This document shows positions 32,481 to 44,509 of a DNA stretch of 64,000 nucleotides, one piece after another. Under the pieces are notes generated by a model that was not told where the DNA came from, made no database searches, and saw only the letters and a program-made list of their open reading frames with translations. Position 1 is the stretch's first letter, and each line of letters begins with the position of its first letter. The translations under genes were made by a program, and so were the position numbers. Origin of the DNA: Nyssa sinensis (lineage: Eukaryota; Streptophyta; Magnoliopsida; Cornales; Nyssaceae); assembly GCA_008638375.1 (NCBI GenBank), contig CM018051.1, positions 15,035,969 through 15,099,968 of the forward strand, given 5' to 3'.

Positions 32481-33990
32481 TCAACCTGCAAATCTAATAA
32501 CGTTGATCGTATGGCCCCACCTTTCTTTCTTCCTGTGACCATAATTTTGAGTCTCTATGTATCGGCATAGCTGCCCCTGTTTGTGACCATACCTTCGCAA
32601 TGGACTCCTCGAAGGATTAGAGCTTGTTCTTTCTTCATACCTGTACTTACGGAATGGACTCTTTGAAGGATTACAGTTCATGCTCGTCAAAGGCCTTCTG
32701 AATGGACTCTTTGAAGGATTATAGTTCGTGCTTTGTTCATGAGTTCGGAATCGACTGCTTGAAGGATTACAGTTCGTGCTTGTCAAAGGCCTTTGAAGCA
32801 GGCTGTTTGAAGAAGTTCATGCTATGTTCATAATTGTGGCTTTGGAAAGGACTTCTTGGAGGATAATTCATGATTGTCAAAGGCTGTCTTTGAATATTTT
32901 CTGATGGCTTATTTGTACTTGGAAAAAGACTAGGCCGTCTGTGCAAAACTCCTAGAGGAACCGAAGAGTTTTCTGTGCAAGTTTTAGAGTAGCAGCATTC
33001 CTTTTGCTGAAAATTTGGCTCTTCATGGTTCTTCTGTATGCTTTCCTGCTGCTCTTGATATTGTCTACCAGTTTCTGAACCAGTGGATATTGATAGAGAT
33101 TGAAATATAAGTATTTTTTTCTCTCTTGTTTTTTGCTCCTGCCTTCTGTTCTTGATATCCTAATGTCCCTGAACATCTTCCACATTTCCTTCTCTTGTAT
33201 ATGTGCTTCCCTATTGGATCGGCTGAGAGAGATTCTGGCATGCTGTTCTGACAAAATATTCTGCCTTTGGCCTTCATCTTCCCACCTCTGCCTCAATTTT
33301 TTAAACGATAAAGGTTTCTGCTCTTGATTAGCAGTGGATGAAGTGGACAGAAAGGTTTCTCCTTTATGCTTCATAATACTTCAATTGTAACGATTGTAAA
33401 TGTATGATGTTGCTTTGCAGCACCATAGCTTTCTTTCACAGTACAACCTGCAACTATCCTCGTTTCGCATGGAGGACCATCGGCACTCCTAAATGCAATG
33501 TTGAACATTTCATAAACATTTTGCTCAAACATAACATCATCCCCCATGCATGCGTCTCTTTTATAGTTCAATACAAAGGTAGATACTGGGTTCTCTTCTC
33601 TTCACCACCATTGAGAGTATCTTGATGCTCCTTAATGCACCCAATGAGGGTATATTTGTTGCCTGTCAACCTCAATCCATGTTTCCTCGAATAAATGTTA
33701 CACTGATCCACCTTTAGTTTCTCTACTTGCCCCACTTCTATGATATTTTGAACAATCTTGAAAAACAAATTTGGCCTTCTTCATCGAGCTCTGGCACAAC
33801 CATTTCAAAAACATCTGGGTCTCCCTTAGCACCCTCATTCATTTCCTTTGGATGAAATTCGGGACGTGGATTTCTTGATGGAGAGCCTAGAAAAGCTAGA
33901 TCGAGCCTCCTCAAGAGCATCAAAAGTTGGATCTTTCTGTGAATCATCAGAGTTGCATTCCTCAGATAAATCATGGCATTCCTCAAATTT
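32481..33990 (-). pseudogene. SAP-domain protein pseudogene, CCCH zinc-finger 62-like
   Basis: Minus-strand frames overlap end to end without introns but shift repeatedly (starts near 33986, 33768, 33571, 33374, 32786). Pieces in order are an acidic stretch with VPELDEEGQICFSRLFK; a SAP DNA-binding motif VEKLKVDQCNIYSRKHGLRL; MFEQNVYEMFNIAFRSADGP; VKESYGAAKQHHTFTIVTIE; then * where Trp is expected, LHPLLIKSRNLYR, LRQRWEDEGQRQ; and a C-terminal Ser/Pro/Arg repeat (NPSKSPFRRP). From memory this order matches plant 'zinc finger CCCH domain-containing protein 62'. The zinc finger itself is not seen. The lack of introns suggests a retrocopy, though no clear poly(A) or target duplication was found. 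Confidence 0.75.
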
Positions 33991-36900
33991 TGGCTCAGAA
34001 ATCCCCACTCTTTGATTCTTTTTGGATTAAATTTTGAGAGCTCTGAGTTGATATTGAACTCTTATCTTTTGGACTTATTTTAGCCAAACTTTTTTATTTT
34101 ATTTTATTTTTTATGTCTATATAGATTACTAGATCTGGACACCATAATCCATCAAACAGAACTCCCTCTTTCATTCTCCGTTGCTCATGCTCCTATTTTC
34201 AAGACTAGTTATCATGCACGTGCATTGCATATGGAATAATTATCATTAAAAAGGTAATATAATATTTTATATAAAATTTAAAATAAAAAGGAAAAAGAAA
34301 AGGAAAAGAGAGAAAAAGAAAAGAATAAATGCAAGTAATATAAAATTCAACTAACATGCATAATATAATGACAAATAGATACAATTTTTTTTTTTTTTTA
34401 TTACTGCTAGTATCAGCAGATCCTTTATTTAAAACCTCGTGTTATTGCTAGTCCTGCATCTGCAGTTGTTAGGTTATGCTCTGTTTTTGGATTAGTTTTT
34501 GTGTTCCTTCTTGAAGTTATTGATTACTTCATCTTTGATTTGTATTAGACTCTTTTTATTGTGTCTTTTATCATATTTTAAATAATAGTAGTCCTATCAT
34601 GATGGGGAATGCTTTTTCTTTTTTCCTTCTCTTAGTTATGCTAAGTGGTTGAATTATCATTCTCAAGTTTTAGTCAACTTTTTTTTTCTTCTTTTTAATC
34701 AGTACCAGTTTGTCAATTTTAGCTTCCCTATTTCTTTTGCTTGGCCCAGCCTCCTAGCAAATAAAATCAAAAACTTTATTAACTGACTTCAAAATAAAAA
34801 AGATATTTGGTGAATGCATTTTTACAATACGTTAAATTAAGAAGTCATTTTACTTGCATGAAGTGTATGAGTTCAGAAACCATGACTCTTCCATTGCTCT
34901 TTCCAATATATCACTTGCTTACTGATTTTGTTCTCATCCCACATTATCATACCTCATATTGTGCCTATTTTATAAATCTTAGGGAGAGAATGTAAGACAG
35001 AAATTTATATTTGGCATATTTTTTTTCTGTTAAGATGTGTCATCTTTTTTTGTCCCCCTTTTGTTTTTTTCACTTTTTTATAACTTCTATTTTTTTCACG
35101 GGGAAACACAGCCTCTACTTATGGAAGTAAGGTTCTGTACTTCTAATCCTCTTCAAATTCCGCAATAACGAGTCATATGTATTGGGTTAGTCATTTTTAT
35201 TGATCCACTTATTAAGTCCCAAATTTTCTTAGAACTATTTTTATTTTTAGTTACTTACTAAAAAGTATCTCAAAATTAGCGTCTACAAGGTAGGGTTTAA
35301 GATAAAACAGTTTTAACTCCAAAAGTCATTCTTTTTTTTTTTTTTATTGGAGACCAAGTCCATGTGACATTTTAAGTTTTTATTTTTCAAGATGATTTTG
35401 CCCGTTATAAATATTCACTCTATTAACTCAGTCCCACTTATTGTCTTCTAATTGACTACTGAAACCCTACCTCCTTCATCGTTGTCGGTCATGAATAGAA
35501 TTGGAAACAAGAGTCTGTGAGGGAGCAACAAAGCAAAGATGCATCCAAGAAGGACTCCGACCGCGATGGCAGGTAAGTTAATGAATTTGACTACACCACT
35601 TGATGCTCATGCACATTTTTGTGTTTCAATTAGAATCAGCTAATGTTTAAATTCACTTTAATGTCAAAGGCTCTCCCAAATGCAATAGAGCCACTAGGAC
35701 ATGGAAGCAATTTTTGAACTCGTCCTTTGATCAGTCAACGACTCATTGTATGAAGTGCATGTGCAGGAAGAAACAGAAGAATTTGATCTTGAATTCCCAG
35801 AGAGAGCTGCAATCTGTATAGCAATCTATCAATGAATGGTTCAAGTTTTGTATCTGCATCAAGGAAGGTTTGTATACAATCTAAGAAATCAGTTATGAAT
35901 GCAAAGATTTATCAGATCAATTAGCTTTGGCTACATCTAAGTTGTTATGTATCTTAAACAAGAGGAGATCAACTAACATGATTTTATTGTTCATCTGCTT
36001 TTGCAACTTTGTTTCTAATGCTTAGATACAGAGGAGGACAACTATTATAGCCTCTCCAGCTCATTCATGAATCTTTGCTCTACCACTTTTACAAAATGAA
36101 GATTCCCTTCACAGTCATTTGTAAAGCAGTGAAATATTATTATTTTTTCTCATTCACTTGAGTCTCTATGTATATGTTGAAGAATGTTTAAGTTTTTACT
36201 TAAAGACCCAAAATTTTATTGTCAATGCAACGTTAGTAACATATTATTGTTCAAGAGAAAAATAAAAAATAAAAAGAAAATAAAAAAAAATTATAAAGCA
36301 GTTTATTGGATAGTAAAATTTCACAAGACAATTAAATTTAATTGTCTGTTTGTTTCATTTGAGTTTATATATGTGTGTGTGTGTGTGTGTGTGTAGTTTG
36401 AAATATAAATAAATTATGTGTTTCTATTGTAATGTGAAATTTCATTAATTTTTAGTACTCTATATTAATGTAAAAAATGAATTTAATTTTTCAGTCTCAA
36501 ACTAAAGAGGTTTGTTGATGAACAAACAGTGAAATTTCACTGTTTTAAATATAAAAATGAATTTAATTTTTTAGATTTAAATAAAAAAAAAGCTCATTGA
36601 TGAACAAATAGTAAAATTTCACTATTTGTTTCTTTCATTATTTTAAAACTTTTTTTATCCAAATTCCATTCAAGAAATAGATAAATTTCAATTTCTGTTT
36701 TAATTTTTTGATCCATATTTCATTGTATTGTAAATGACTAAGAATCCAAAGAGAAGTAATATGTCTACTTACACCAATTTTGTTTAAAACTAAATTGTTA
36801 AATTTTAAATTAAAAAGAAACTTTCTTTTCGATGTGCTTTTAAAAACAGTGAAATTTTTATAATTTTTGTCAATACATATAAGTTTCGTCAAGTTTTATT

Positions 36901-37376
36901 TGGATTCTCATAATCAAATCGATCAAAACATGATTGTTAGGGTTTTCGGGTTTCAAGGAAAATACAATCATCAAACTCCATGATATAGAACGGCTGGAAA
37001 CCATCATGATCATTTTTATGTGGACTAAAAGCCCTCAAACAATTTGAGTATGACTTATTTAATTTGAGCAAATTAATGAAAAAAAAAAACCCAAATTTTT
37101 TACTATGACAATATAAGAATTAAGGTTTTAAATTTCTATTACTACCAAAAGTAGATTTGTTCAATTGATTTTGTGATCATAATCTACATGATTGAATTTA
37201 CAAAACCCCTATGTTTTTACAACCACTTGATTGGAAAAATATGATCAATTTTAGCCGCAACTTTCATACAAACTTCATGGTTCAAAACATTAGACCTTAA
37301 TTTTGTAATTTCAAAAATTTATACAATAATTCAAAATTAACATTGTAAGAATTTAGTTTATGATTCTAGCATTCAA
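33991..37376. other. AT-rich spacer, no gene seen
   Basis: It contains several T runs (34387-34400, 35333-35344), a purine-rich stretch 34285-34330, and a (GT)n run at 36371-36396. At 35560-35580 ATGGCAG/GTAAGTT resembles an exon end and might belong to a non-coding transcript. No coding continuation is recognisable. Confidence 0.45.
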
Positions 37377-37391
37377 GCTCTGATACCAACT
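37377..37391 (-). mobile_element. Ty1/copia PBS and LTR edge, minus orientation
   Basis: The minus strand reads TGGTATCAGAGC (37388-37377), the standard copia primer site for initiator methionine tRNA. Two bases away the plus strand begins TGTAAGAATTTCATATAAG at 37391, the inner edge of an LTR extending rightwards. The internal region would lie to the left, but no gag or pol is left there, so this is a remnant or a small non-autonomous element. The far LTR edge was not found. Confidence 0.55.
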
Positions 37392-39767
37392 GTAAGAATT
37401 TCATATAAGTCATATAAAAAGCAAAAGCGTGTGATTTACCAATATTCATAGATATTAATAAAACGATAAGTGCAAACTTATATGGTATGTTAGTTGACAT
37501 ACCTTAGGCTCCAATGATACAAATGAAGTTTCGTTATTCCGAAGAAAACAGAAAAGACCATCTACTCTCTTTTTTGCCTTACGTTACTAAGTCTAATGAG
37601 GAGACTGCAACTCATTGAGTGAGAGTAGTAACCAACCCCCATATTGATAATTCGAGCACAAATCTTAAGTGCTAATAAAAAGGTTCACATTTAACCATGA
37701 AATCCTTACCAATGCCTTATATGATAACATAGAATTAAGGTGCAACAAGCTCAATGTATCCTTAAGATCACTGCCAAAACATCGAGTTCATCCGGTCTAT
37801 TCTCTTCTACTCAAGCATTCCAATCAATATTGTTTTTTACAAACATAAAATACAACAATACATGCTAGCCCATTCAAGTAATAATCTTACACAATATATC
37901 CAAAATTCTCTCTTTCTTTTTGTATTCATCCCACTACTTCACTATAATTTTAAAGACGTTTAATATTATGATCTATCTTAACTGCTCAACCCCAAAACCC
38001 ACCAGCCTTTCCCCCTAACTTTAGACCCATAATTAGGAATGAGAGTTGGTTTCCAGAAAAAAGAAAAAAGGGACTCTTTTTCCAACTCTTAGTTATAGAA
38101 TAGGATTTTGAATACAAGTGATGAACAAAATCATCTAGAAAATGTAACAAGTCTTGGAAATTAATAAGAAGTGCTAGATCAAAATAAAACATGACAAATA
38201 CTGCAGTACTGAAATTCAAACTTAAAAAATAGATTTGACAATCTTTGCCCAATTCAAACAAGTAACAATGGAAATCATATGTCGAAACAGAGGCAAACAA
38301 TGAAAGGTTGGCAACTTTTATCCATCTCAGCAGTTGAGTCTCATCATCAAATCATATGTCGAAACAGAGGCAAACAATGAAAGGTTGACGACTTTTATCC
38401 ATCTCAGCAGTTGAGTCTCATCATCATGTCCTGGACCACACAATGAAAGGAAAGATACTTTAGTTAAAGGAATCTGACAATGGAGGTAGAATGAAATGGC
38501 GGTACAACCAGTATATCATATGCGTGTGACAACCTCATAGAATAACTTTTTGATAAAGAGGGGAAATGTGGGATCTAACAAATCTGATTGTGATAATGAT
38601 GCAATCATAACAGATATGACACCCAGTGTCAAAGGCAGGTTAGGGGAGATACATGGTAACTATGGGTAGGAAGCAGGATATTGTTGATGTCCCACAGTAG
38701 TTGCAGATGATGTTCACGATGAACTTATAGAGACGGCGTAGGACACTTCTACTTGAAATGCATGTTTTGGGCTAAAGGCCCAAAAGGACAAATCCATGAG
38801 GACACCCCATGGAAGCGTAGGCTTGCCAGTGAACTGGCAGACCAAAGCAGACAATGCATATAGGTTGGGATTAGACCACACGTCTAACAAATACTTCAGT
38901 AATGGTACCAACATAAAGGAGGTTAGTCAAAATGAAAGAAATGGTAGCACATTAGAAAAATGTTTCACAAACATAATTTATATTTAAAATTTGCATCCAA
39001 AATGATTGTCTTAGATATTATATTAGCAGGTACATTGGCAGCCTTGTTCTCTCTCTCTTTTTTTTAATACAGAGAAGTTATTGAAGATCAAAAAATCACA
39101 TAATTCTGCATAAGAACAATTTATTTTGTACAACATTACTTGATAATTGACTAAGAGAAGAAGAATTTACATGAATAGTACTCTTGATGTGGAGCTATAG
39201 ACACTAGCTCAAGTTTAAGTGGAAATGGTGAGAGAAAGAAAAGGAAGGGCTAGGAGGCATGTCCTTTGTTTAGATTCTACTCCTTTCTCTGATTCTTTCT
39301 GAACTATTTTTCCATATTCTTTGTACAGTTTGTGTATGACCGTGTTTCTAATTAAGTTTCTTCTTTCAATGCCTATATAATAATTCTATTATGTGTGCAA
39401 AACATGTCATCTTTATACAGCACCTAGTTGATTGGATCATTAGATTTCGTATATTTATTTTAGTTAAAAGGCATATGAGGAGGATTTTGATTAGGGCCTT
39501 GTTATTAAATGTTCCTTTTTTTATTCATTTGCTAACATGTCATGAATATATTTGAAATTAATGGATAAATTTGATTCCTTTATTTAATTTAAAAGAATAA
39601 TTATGGTAATCTATATTAGCAGTTAGATAATTTTGATGACCTTTTTTTAGGTATAATAATATTATGCTTCACAAATTTGCGTTTCAAATTTATATCCCAA
39701 ATAACATGACATTGATATGATTCTCTATAATTGTGTCACCTTAATTACATGATTTAAATATTGTAAG
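37392..39767. other. Spacer, partly copia LTR remnant
   Basis: The first few hundred bases are probably LTR of the copia remnant at 37377. A 77-bp tandem duplication sits at 38272-38425. No coding region recognised. Confidence 0.4.
38272..38425. repeat. 77-bp tandem duplication
   Basis: Two adjacent copies (38272-38348, 38349-38425) starting AAATCATATGTCGAAACAG, differing at a handful of bases. Confidence 0.88.
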
Positions 39768-39779
39768 ATTACTAATGCA

Positions 39780-40706
39780 TGACCCCTGGCACCCCTTGGG
39801 AGTACTTAGCACAACTCTTGGGGACTCTATTATTTTTTATTGTGGTAGTAATGATAATGAAAGAGTAGCTCACATCATCAGGAATTCCTCTTGGAGATAG
39901 TTGCCCTGCTCTTCAAATCTCATCCAACTGATTAAAGACTCCACCCCAATGGAATTCCTTCCAAACCCTTCTAGACTAGACAAGCTGCTATGGACCCTCA
40001 CTAAGGATGGAAAATTCTCAGTAAACTCCGCTTGGCTTGGGCTCAGAGATCCTCTTCCACTGTGGCTTGGCACAAACTGGTATGGTGTAAGCATCTAGTC
40101 CCTAAACACTCCTTTATTTTGTGGATGGTTTGTAGGAATGCCCTCACAACAATGGAAAAGCTCAAGCAGTGGGGAAAATGTCCAAATGATCTATGCCTTT
40201 TCTGTATAATCACTCGGAGTCTACCAACCACCTCTTTTTTTAATGTGGCTTTACCAACTCAATATGGAGAGACATCCTCCAAATGTGTTTGATTCAATGA
40301 TCCCCGATCTAATGGTGCCAAGAGATCCTATGGGCTGTGAATTTCATGATAGGAAAATCCTTCCAGAAATCTCTCCTAAGAGTTGCTTTTGCCACTACTG
40401 TCTATTCTATTTGACGGGAAAGGAACAACAGGCTGATAAGAAGCAAAGCCATGAACTCCGAGCAAATTGTTAGTACTACCATCAACACCATTGGAGCCAC
40501 TACAAACCCATGGAGGAAGGTTCAAAATACTCATCAAAAGTAGGTGATTAGTCTAAAACTTTCCCTTAACAACTGTATATTTTCTATCCATAGATAGCTC
40601 AAAACCTTCTGGTTGTTGTTTTTTTTTTTTTTTTTTGTTGTGTTCAAGGAGATGCCCCTCTGCCTTCGTTCTTAGTAATACAAATTTCACTTACCCAAAA
40701 AAAAAC
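39780..40706 (+). mobile_element. 5'-truncated LINE (L1-type) with 12-bp target duplication
   Basis: ATTACTAATGCA occurs at 39768-39779 and again at 40707-40718, directly after an A run, bracketing 927 bp. Inside, broken frames give the C-terminal end of a plant LINE polyprotein: LWTLTKDGKFSVNSAW, WCKHLVPKHSFILWMVCRNA, LKQWGKCPNDLCLFC (the zf-RVT cysteine motif), a shifted NHLFFQCGF-like part, and VYSIWRERNN near 40.4 kb. A T run and a short A tail end it. It is a dead-on-arrival copy. Confidence 0.85.
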
Positions 40707-40849
40707 ATTACTAATGCAGCCCTACACATATCCAAATACCATAAAATTGGATATAAAATGAAAAAGATTGAGTAAAAAAAAATAAAAAAAGAAAGAAGCA
40801 AGAAGAAGAAATGTTTCAATATCCCTTGATAAAGCACATACCTCAATAG

Positions 40850-43459
40850 TTATTGCTCGCCATCTTTATCTTCAGCATGATACATCCGGAGCTTAAGACC
40901 TTTTCCCTTGTGGATTTCAATTCCCTTGGCACATTCTGCCACCGCAGCATTAGGCCAGCAAAGCTCCAACTCTTGCAAAGAAGACAATTCCTGTAGTGAA
41001 GATGGCAGACTTTTTAAACTTCCACATCTATTTATAAACACACTTTTCAGGCTCTTCATTGAATCTCTTGAAATTTCCCATTTGGATATACCTAAATTTA
41101 CTAGTTTCAAAACTCGGAGCTGAGGAAAACTATCTCTAGGACAATATAATTCACTTCCTCTGTAAGCTCCATTTTTCAGTGTGAGAACTTGGAGGTTTGG
41201 TAGCTGCCCCAGATTCTCCATTGGATCTACCGATAGTTTGGTCTCTGATAAAGTCAGCTTGGTCAGTTTTGGTGGGAATTGAAGCCGGGATGGAAGACTT
41301 GTCATCATTTCTTTGGACCGACGGTCTCTCACCAACTTCAGAATTTTTAGGCAATTCAATTTGGAAAGATTATCGAACACCAGCTGTTTGTGTTTTTGCA
41401 AATCTCCATATATCCCCAACTTAAAAAGATTTGGCATGCTGGAAAAGACACCTGCAGTGCAACTATCAGGGCTTATGCTTGAAAAAGTTTGGAGGTTGGG
41501 TAGGCCATGATCACGAAGGTTTTTGGCTGGGTCTCGAAGTACGACTTGGCCGTTGAAATTTAGATGCCTCAGTTGGCGCATCTTCCAGATATTTAAAGGT
41601 GGGCGCTCAATGCAAGGGGCTTTCACTTCCAGTGACTCTAGGTTCCAGAGGTTGCAGATGGATGTGGGAAGTGTTTCAGCTTTCTGACTCTTCAATCGCA
41701 AGTACCTTAGACAAATGAATTTATCTATCTCACTTGGAATCGTATCTACATCTACAGCCCATAAGTCTAACACCCTCAGCAATTTGAAGTATTTGTAAAG
41801 CAATTTCCAGTGATTTAATGACAGTTTGCCTTCATCGAGGCCAAAGCAAAGCAAAGAACGAAGATTTGAAGCAGAAGGACAACAAGAAATGTACTTGCGA
41901 GGGTTGAAGAGAATTCCAAGTCGGCGTGAGTTGGCTGGGGACAGTGAATTCCATTGCTTGCGAAATTCGAGGAATTTTTCTGGACAGGCTTTTTTGATAC
42001 AGAGGTCTCGTAAAAGATCATGGATGCGGCATGATTTGATGCCCCCATCAAACTTCTTTCTGGCTACTTGGATCAGATTTCTATCAATAAGATCATCCAA
42101 ACACTCCTCGGCAACAGCTTCTGCAATCATTCCATCTCTTTTCTGAATGAACCCCTCTGCGAGCCACAATCTAATTAAATCCCCCGCGTGGATCTCAAAG
42201 TCTTCTGGGAAAATGCCAAAGTAGAGGAAGCATGGCCTCAAGTGATGGGGCAAGTCATCGTAGCTCAGTGCCAGTATTTGAAAGCACAGATTCTCGGGTT
42301 CAGCACGAAATGGGCGTGAAGCCACTGTGTCCCAGAATCGAATTGTCTTTTCTCTCTTTGTCAAGATACCAGCTAGTAGTACAATTGCCAATGGTAGCCC
42401 CCCACATTTCGCTGCAATTTTTCGTCCAAGCTTCTCCAATTCTAGAGGGCATTGTCCTTCTGGAAACACCTTCTTAGACAAAAGCACCCAGCTCTCTTCT
42501 TTGGTTAGAAATCTCATATCGTGGGGAGGACTTCTGGGGTTCACTTGTAAAGCCACTCCTGTTATCCGGGTTGTGACAATGATTCTACTTGAATGCATGT
42601 TATGCGCTGCAAAGATCTTACTTGATTCTTCCCAGAATTCAGTTTCCCAAACATCATCAAAGACAATCAGGTACCTGCTATTCCTCAAGTAGTTGCAAAG
42701 GATCACAACCAACTCGTCATCGGTCATCCCTTTCATCTCCTCCGTGAGCACCATTACACTATTTATGATGCTCTGCAACATTTCTGTCAAGCTATATTCT
42801 TGAGAAACACAAAACCATGCTCGAACTTTAAAACAATCAGTGACAGTCGGATCATTATAAATTTTTCTGGCAAGAGTGGTCTTACCGATGCCGCCCATAC
42901 CCACAATTGGAACAATATCTAGTTGACTTCGTCCTCCGATTAGCCGCTCATTTATCAGCATTTTTGCTTCAGAATCAAGACGCACCACACCGGTTTCTTC
43001 AATGGGAAGCCGCTTTCTCTTCTGTAAAACATAGTCTTCGGAGGGTATATGATCTCTAGGTAAGCTTATTCCTAACCTCTCTCTGTTCTCACATATCTCT
43101 CTGAATCTACTTTTGATGCCTATGATTTCGTTAGCCACCCTGTGGCTAGTGGGTAATTGAACAAAAATGGACACGATCTTCCCGAACAAGTTCTCTCCTC
43201 GTTGCTGGACAACGTTGACGACATACGTGTCGACAACATCTTCTGCAGCATGAACCAGGTTTCTGATTTGGCTAAAGAATTCCTGGATGTTGTCTTGTTC
43301 GTGGTGTTCTCCACCGGAAGTTCTGAGGTTAGAAAGATTTAGCTTGAGCCAATCAGAAAGCGATCTAACTTCATTCTCTACTCCATCAAGCAAAACTGCT
43401 TCTTGTGAGAGAAGGTTGGTCAGGTTCTGCAGAAGAAAACCAACTACAGCGTCAGCCAT
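40850..43459 (-). CDS. CC-NBS-LRR disease resistance protein (CNL), 869 residues, single exon
   Basis: The first ATG is 43459 (MADAVVGFLLQ). The frame is open 10 codons further but lacks ATG there. An N-terminal Rx-type coiled coil with an EDVID-like AEDVVDTY sits at 72-79. The NB-ARC domain has a P-loop GMGGIGKTT (187-195), RNBS-A FKVRAWFCVSQ (210-220), kinase-2 YLIVFDDVW (263-271), RNBS-B SRIIVTTR (291-298), GLPLA (354-358), RNBS-D CFLYFGIFPED (410-420) and a terminal RIHD in place of MHD (478-481). About 12 irregular leucine-rich repeats follow from 530, ending in a charged tail. It resembles the R1/RPP13-like group from memory. It is an intracellular receptor that senses pathogen effectors and triggers the hypersensitive response. 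No lesion is visible. Upstream lies a W-box cluster. Confidence 0.96.
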   Translation of the reverse strand: MADAVVGFLLQNLTNLLSQEAVLLDGVENEVRSLSDWLKLNLSNLRTSGGEHHEQDNIQEFFSQIRNLVHAAEDVVDTYVVNVVQQRGENLFGKIVSIFVQLPTSHRVANEIIGIKSRFREICENRERLGISLPRDHIPSEDYVLQKRKRLPIEETGVVRLDSEAKMLINERLIGGRSQLDIVPIVGMGGIGKTTLARKIYNDPTVTDCFKVRAWFCVSQEYSLTEMLQSIINSVMVLTEEMKGMTDDELVVILCNYLRNSRYLIVFDDVWETEFWEESSKIFAAHNMHSSRIIVTTRITGVALQVNPRSPPHDMRFLTKEESWVLLSKKVFPEGQCPLELEKLGRKIAAKCGGLPLAIVLLAGILTKREKTIRFWDTVASRPFRAEPENLCFQILALSYDDLPHHLRPCFLYFGIFPEDFEIHAGDLIRLWLAEGFIQKRDGMIAEAVAEECLDDLIDRNLIQVARKKFDGGIKSCRIHDLLRDLCIKKACPEKFLEFRKQWNSLSPANSRRLGILFNPRKYISCCPSASNLRSLLCFGLDEGKLSLNHWKLLYKYFKLLRVLDLWAVDVDTIPSEIDKFICLRYLRLKSQKAETLPTSICNLWNLESLEVKAPCIERPPLNIWKMRQLRHLNFNGQVVLRDPAKNLRDHGLPNLQTFSSISPDSCTAGVFSSMPNLFKLGIYGDLQKHKQLVFDNLSKLNCLKILKLVRDRRSKEMMTSLPSRLQFPPKLTKLTLSETKLSVDPMENLGQLPNLQVLTLKNGAYRGSELYCPRDSFPQLRVLKLVNLGISKWEISRDSMKSLKSVFINRCGSLKSLPSSLQELSSLQELELCWPNAAVAECAKGIEIHKGKGLKLRMYHAEDKDGEQ

Positions 43460-43573
43460 TTGTGGTTTTGGCTTGTGATCCTTCTGCAATCAAACAACAG
43501 AGATCAGATCACTCGACATGGTAACCCAAGATCAACTACAATTTTCTCATGATTCATGGCCTGACACGTTTTC

Positions 43574-43590
43574 TTGACTTGACCAGTCAA
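43574..43590. promoter_or_regulatory. Triple W-box cluster upstream of the CNL gene
   Basis: TTGACTTGACCAGTCAA holds three W-boxes (TTGACT, TTGACC, and TTGACT on the other strand) within 17 bp, 115 bp upstream of the CNL ATG. W-boxes are bound by WRKY factors in defence responses. The spacing suits a promoter or leader element. Function is inferred. Confidence 0.5.
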
Positions 43591-44509
43591 TAATGGCGAG
43601 CCAGCAACTACAATTTAAAATTGGTGTGACCCAAAAAAAAAAAAAAAAAACCTACGGCTGCTGAGGTGAATGTCCACGTCCTGGACCTTCGAATAATTTC
43701 ACCCAAACTTCCTTTAAATTAAAATTGCAAAAAAGAAACTTCTGTGAATCTTCTGCTGATAATCAAAAGCCCACGACATTAATCACAAGCAACGAAACTT
43801 TAATTATTGAACTATTACATATTTTAATTATTTTGACTTTTTTTAAGATTTAATAAATTATATAAATTTTTAAAAATTATATTAAAAAAAATGAAATTTG
43901 TGAAATGTCCCTTGTACCTTTTCTTTGTTTTAAAATTATTTAATTATCAAAAATGACTTTTTTTTTTCCTTCAAAAGTTCAATAACGTACCATCTCCCTC
44001 ATTGAATATACACAAGCCCCACCTCTGCCACCTTCATTGCCCCATCTCCCTCACCACACCTATCTCCATCTCACTTTTCTCTCTCTAAACAATCACTGTC
44101 GAGAACCCTTCCCACCATCTCTCTATAATATTCTTTCCCACACTTCCCCCTTCTTTACTGACGATCACTATTGCAACATTTCTCCCACCTAACTCTCCAC
44201 AACCACTAACATGCCCATCAGCACCACACTGATTGTCACCAGATTTGCAATTGCCCTTAGCCGATGACCCATTTCTCTACCAAAACCTACAAAGTTTAAA
44301 ACCAAACAAAAGCCACCCCATTTTCGGCTCTTCTTTTGACCGTCACCACAACAACCACCAACTTATCAAAAATTCAAAATCAAGTTGCATGTAGTAAGAA
44401 ATCTCTGGCATTGATTCACGTGAGAAAAAGGAAAATTATCATCTTATATTGACCAATTATCAAGCTATTTGTGCCACTATCAAACCTCAGTTACTTCTTC
44501 CATTGAAAT
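43591..44509. other. CNL upstream spacer
   Basis: An A run at 43631-43648 and AT-rich sequence, then a C/T-rich stretch 43980-44380 (CCACC, CTCCC motifs) without a convincing frame. No gene seen. Confidence 0.5.

Noticed and set aside
37986..38300. A 104-codon minus frame rich in Phe/Leu
   Set aside because: No homology and no supporting signals; partly overlaps the 77-bp duplication.
44000..44400. C-rich stretch as a proline-rich protein exon
   Set aside because: Stops in all frames at short spacing and no splice-consistent open segment.
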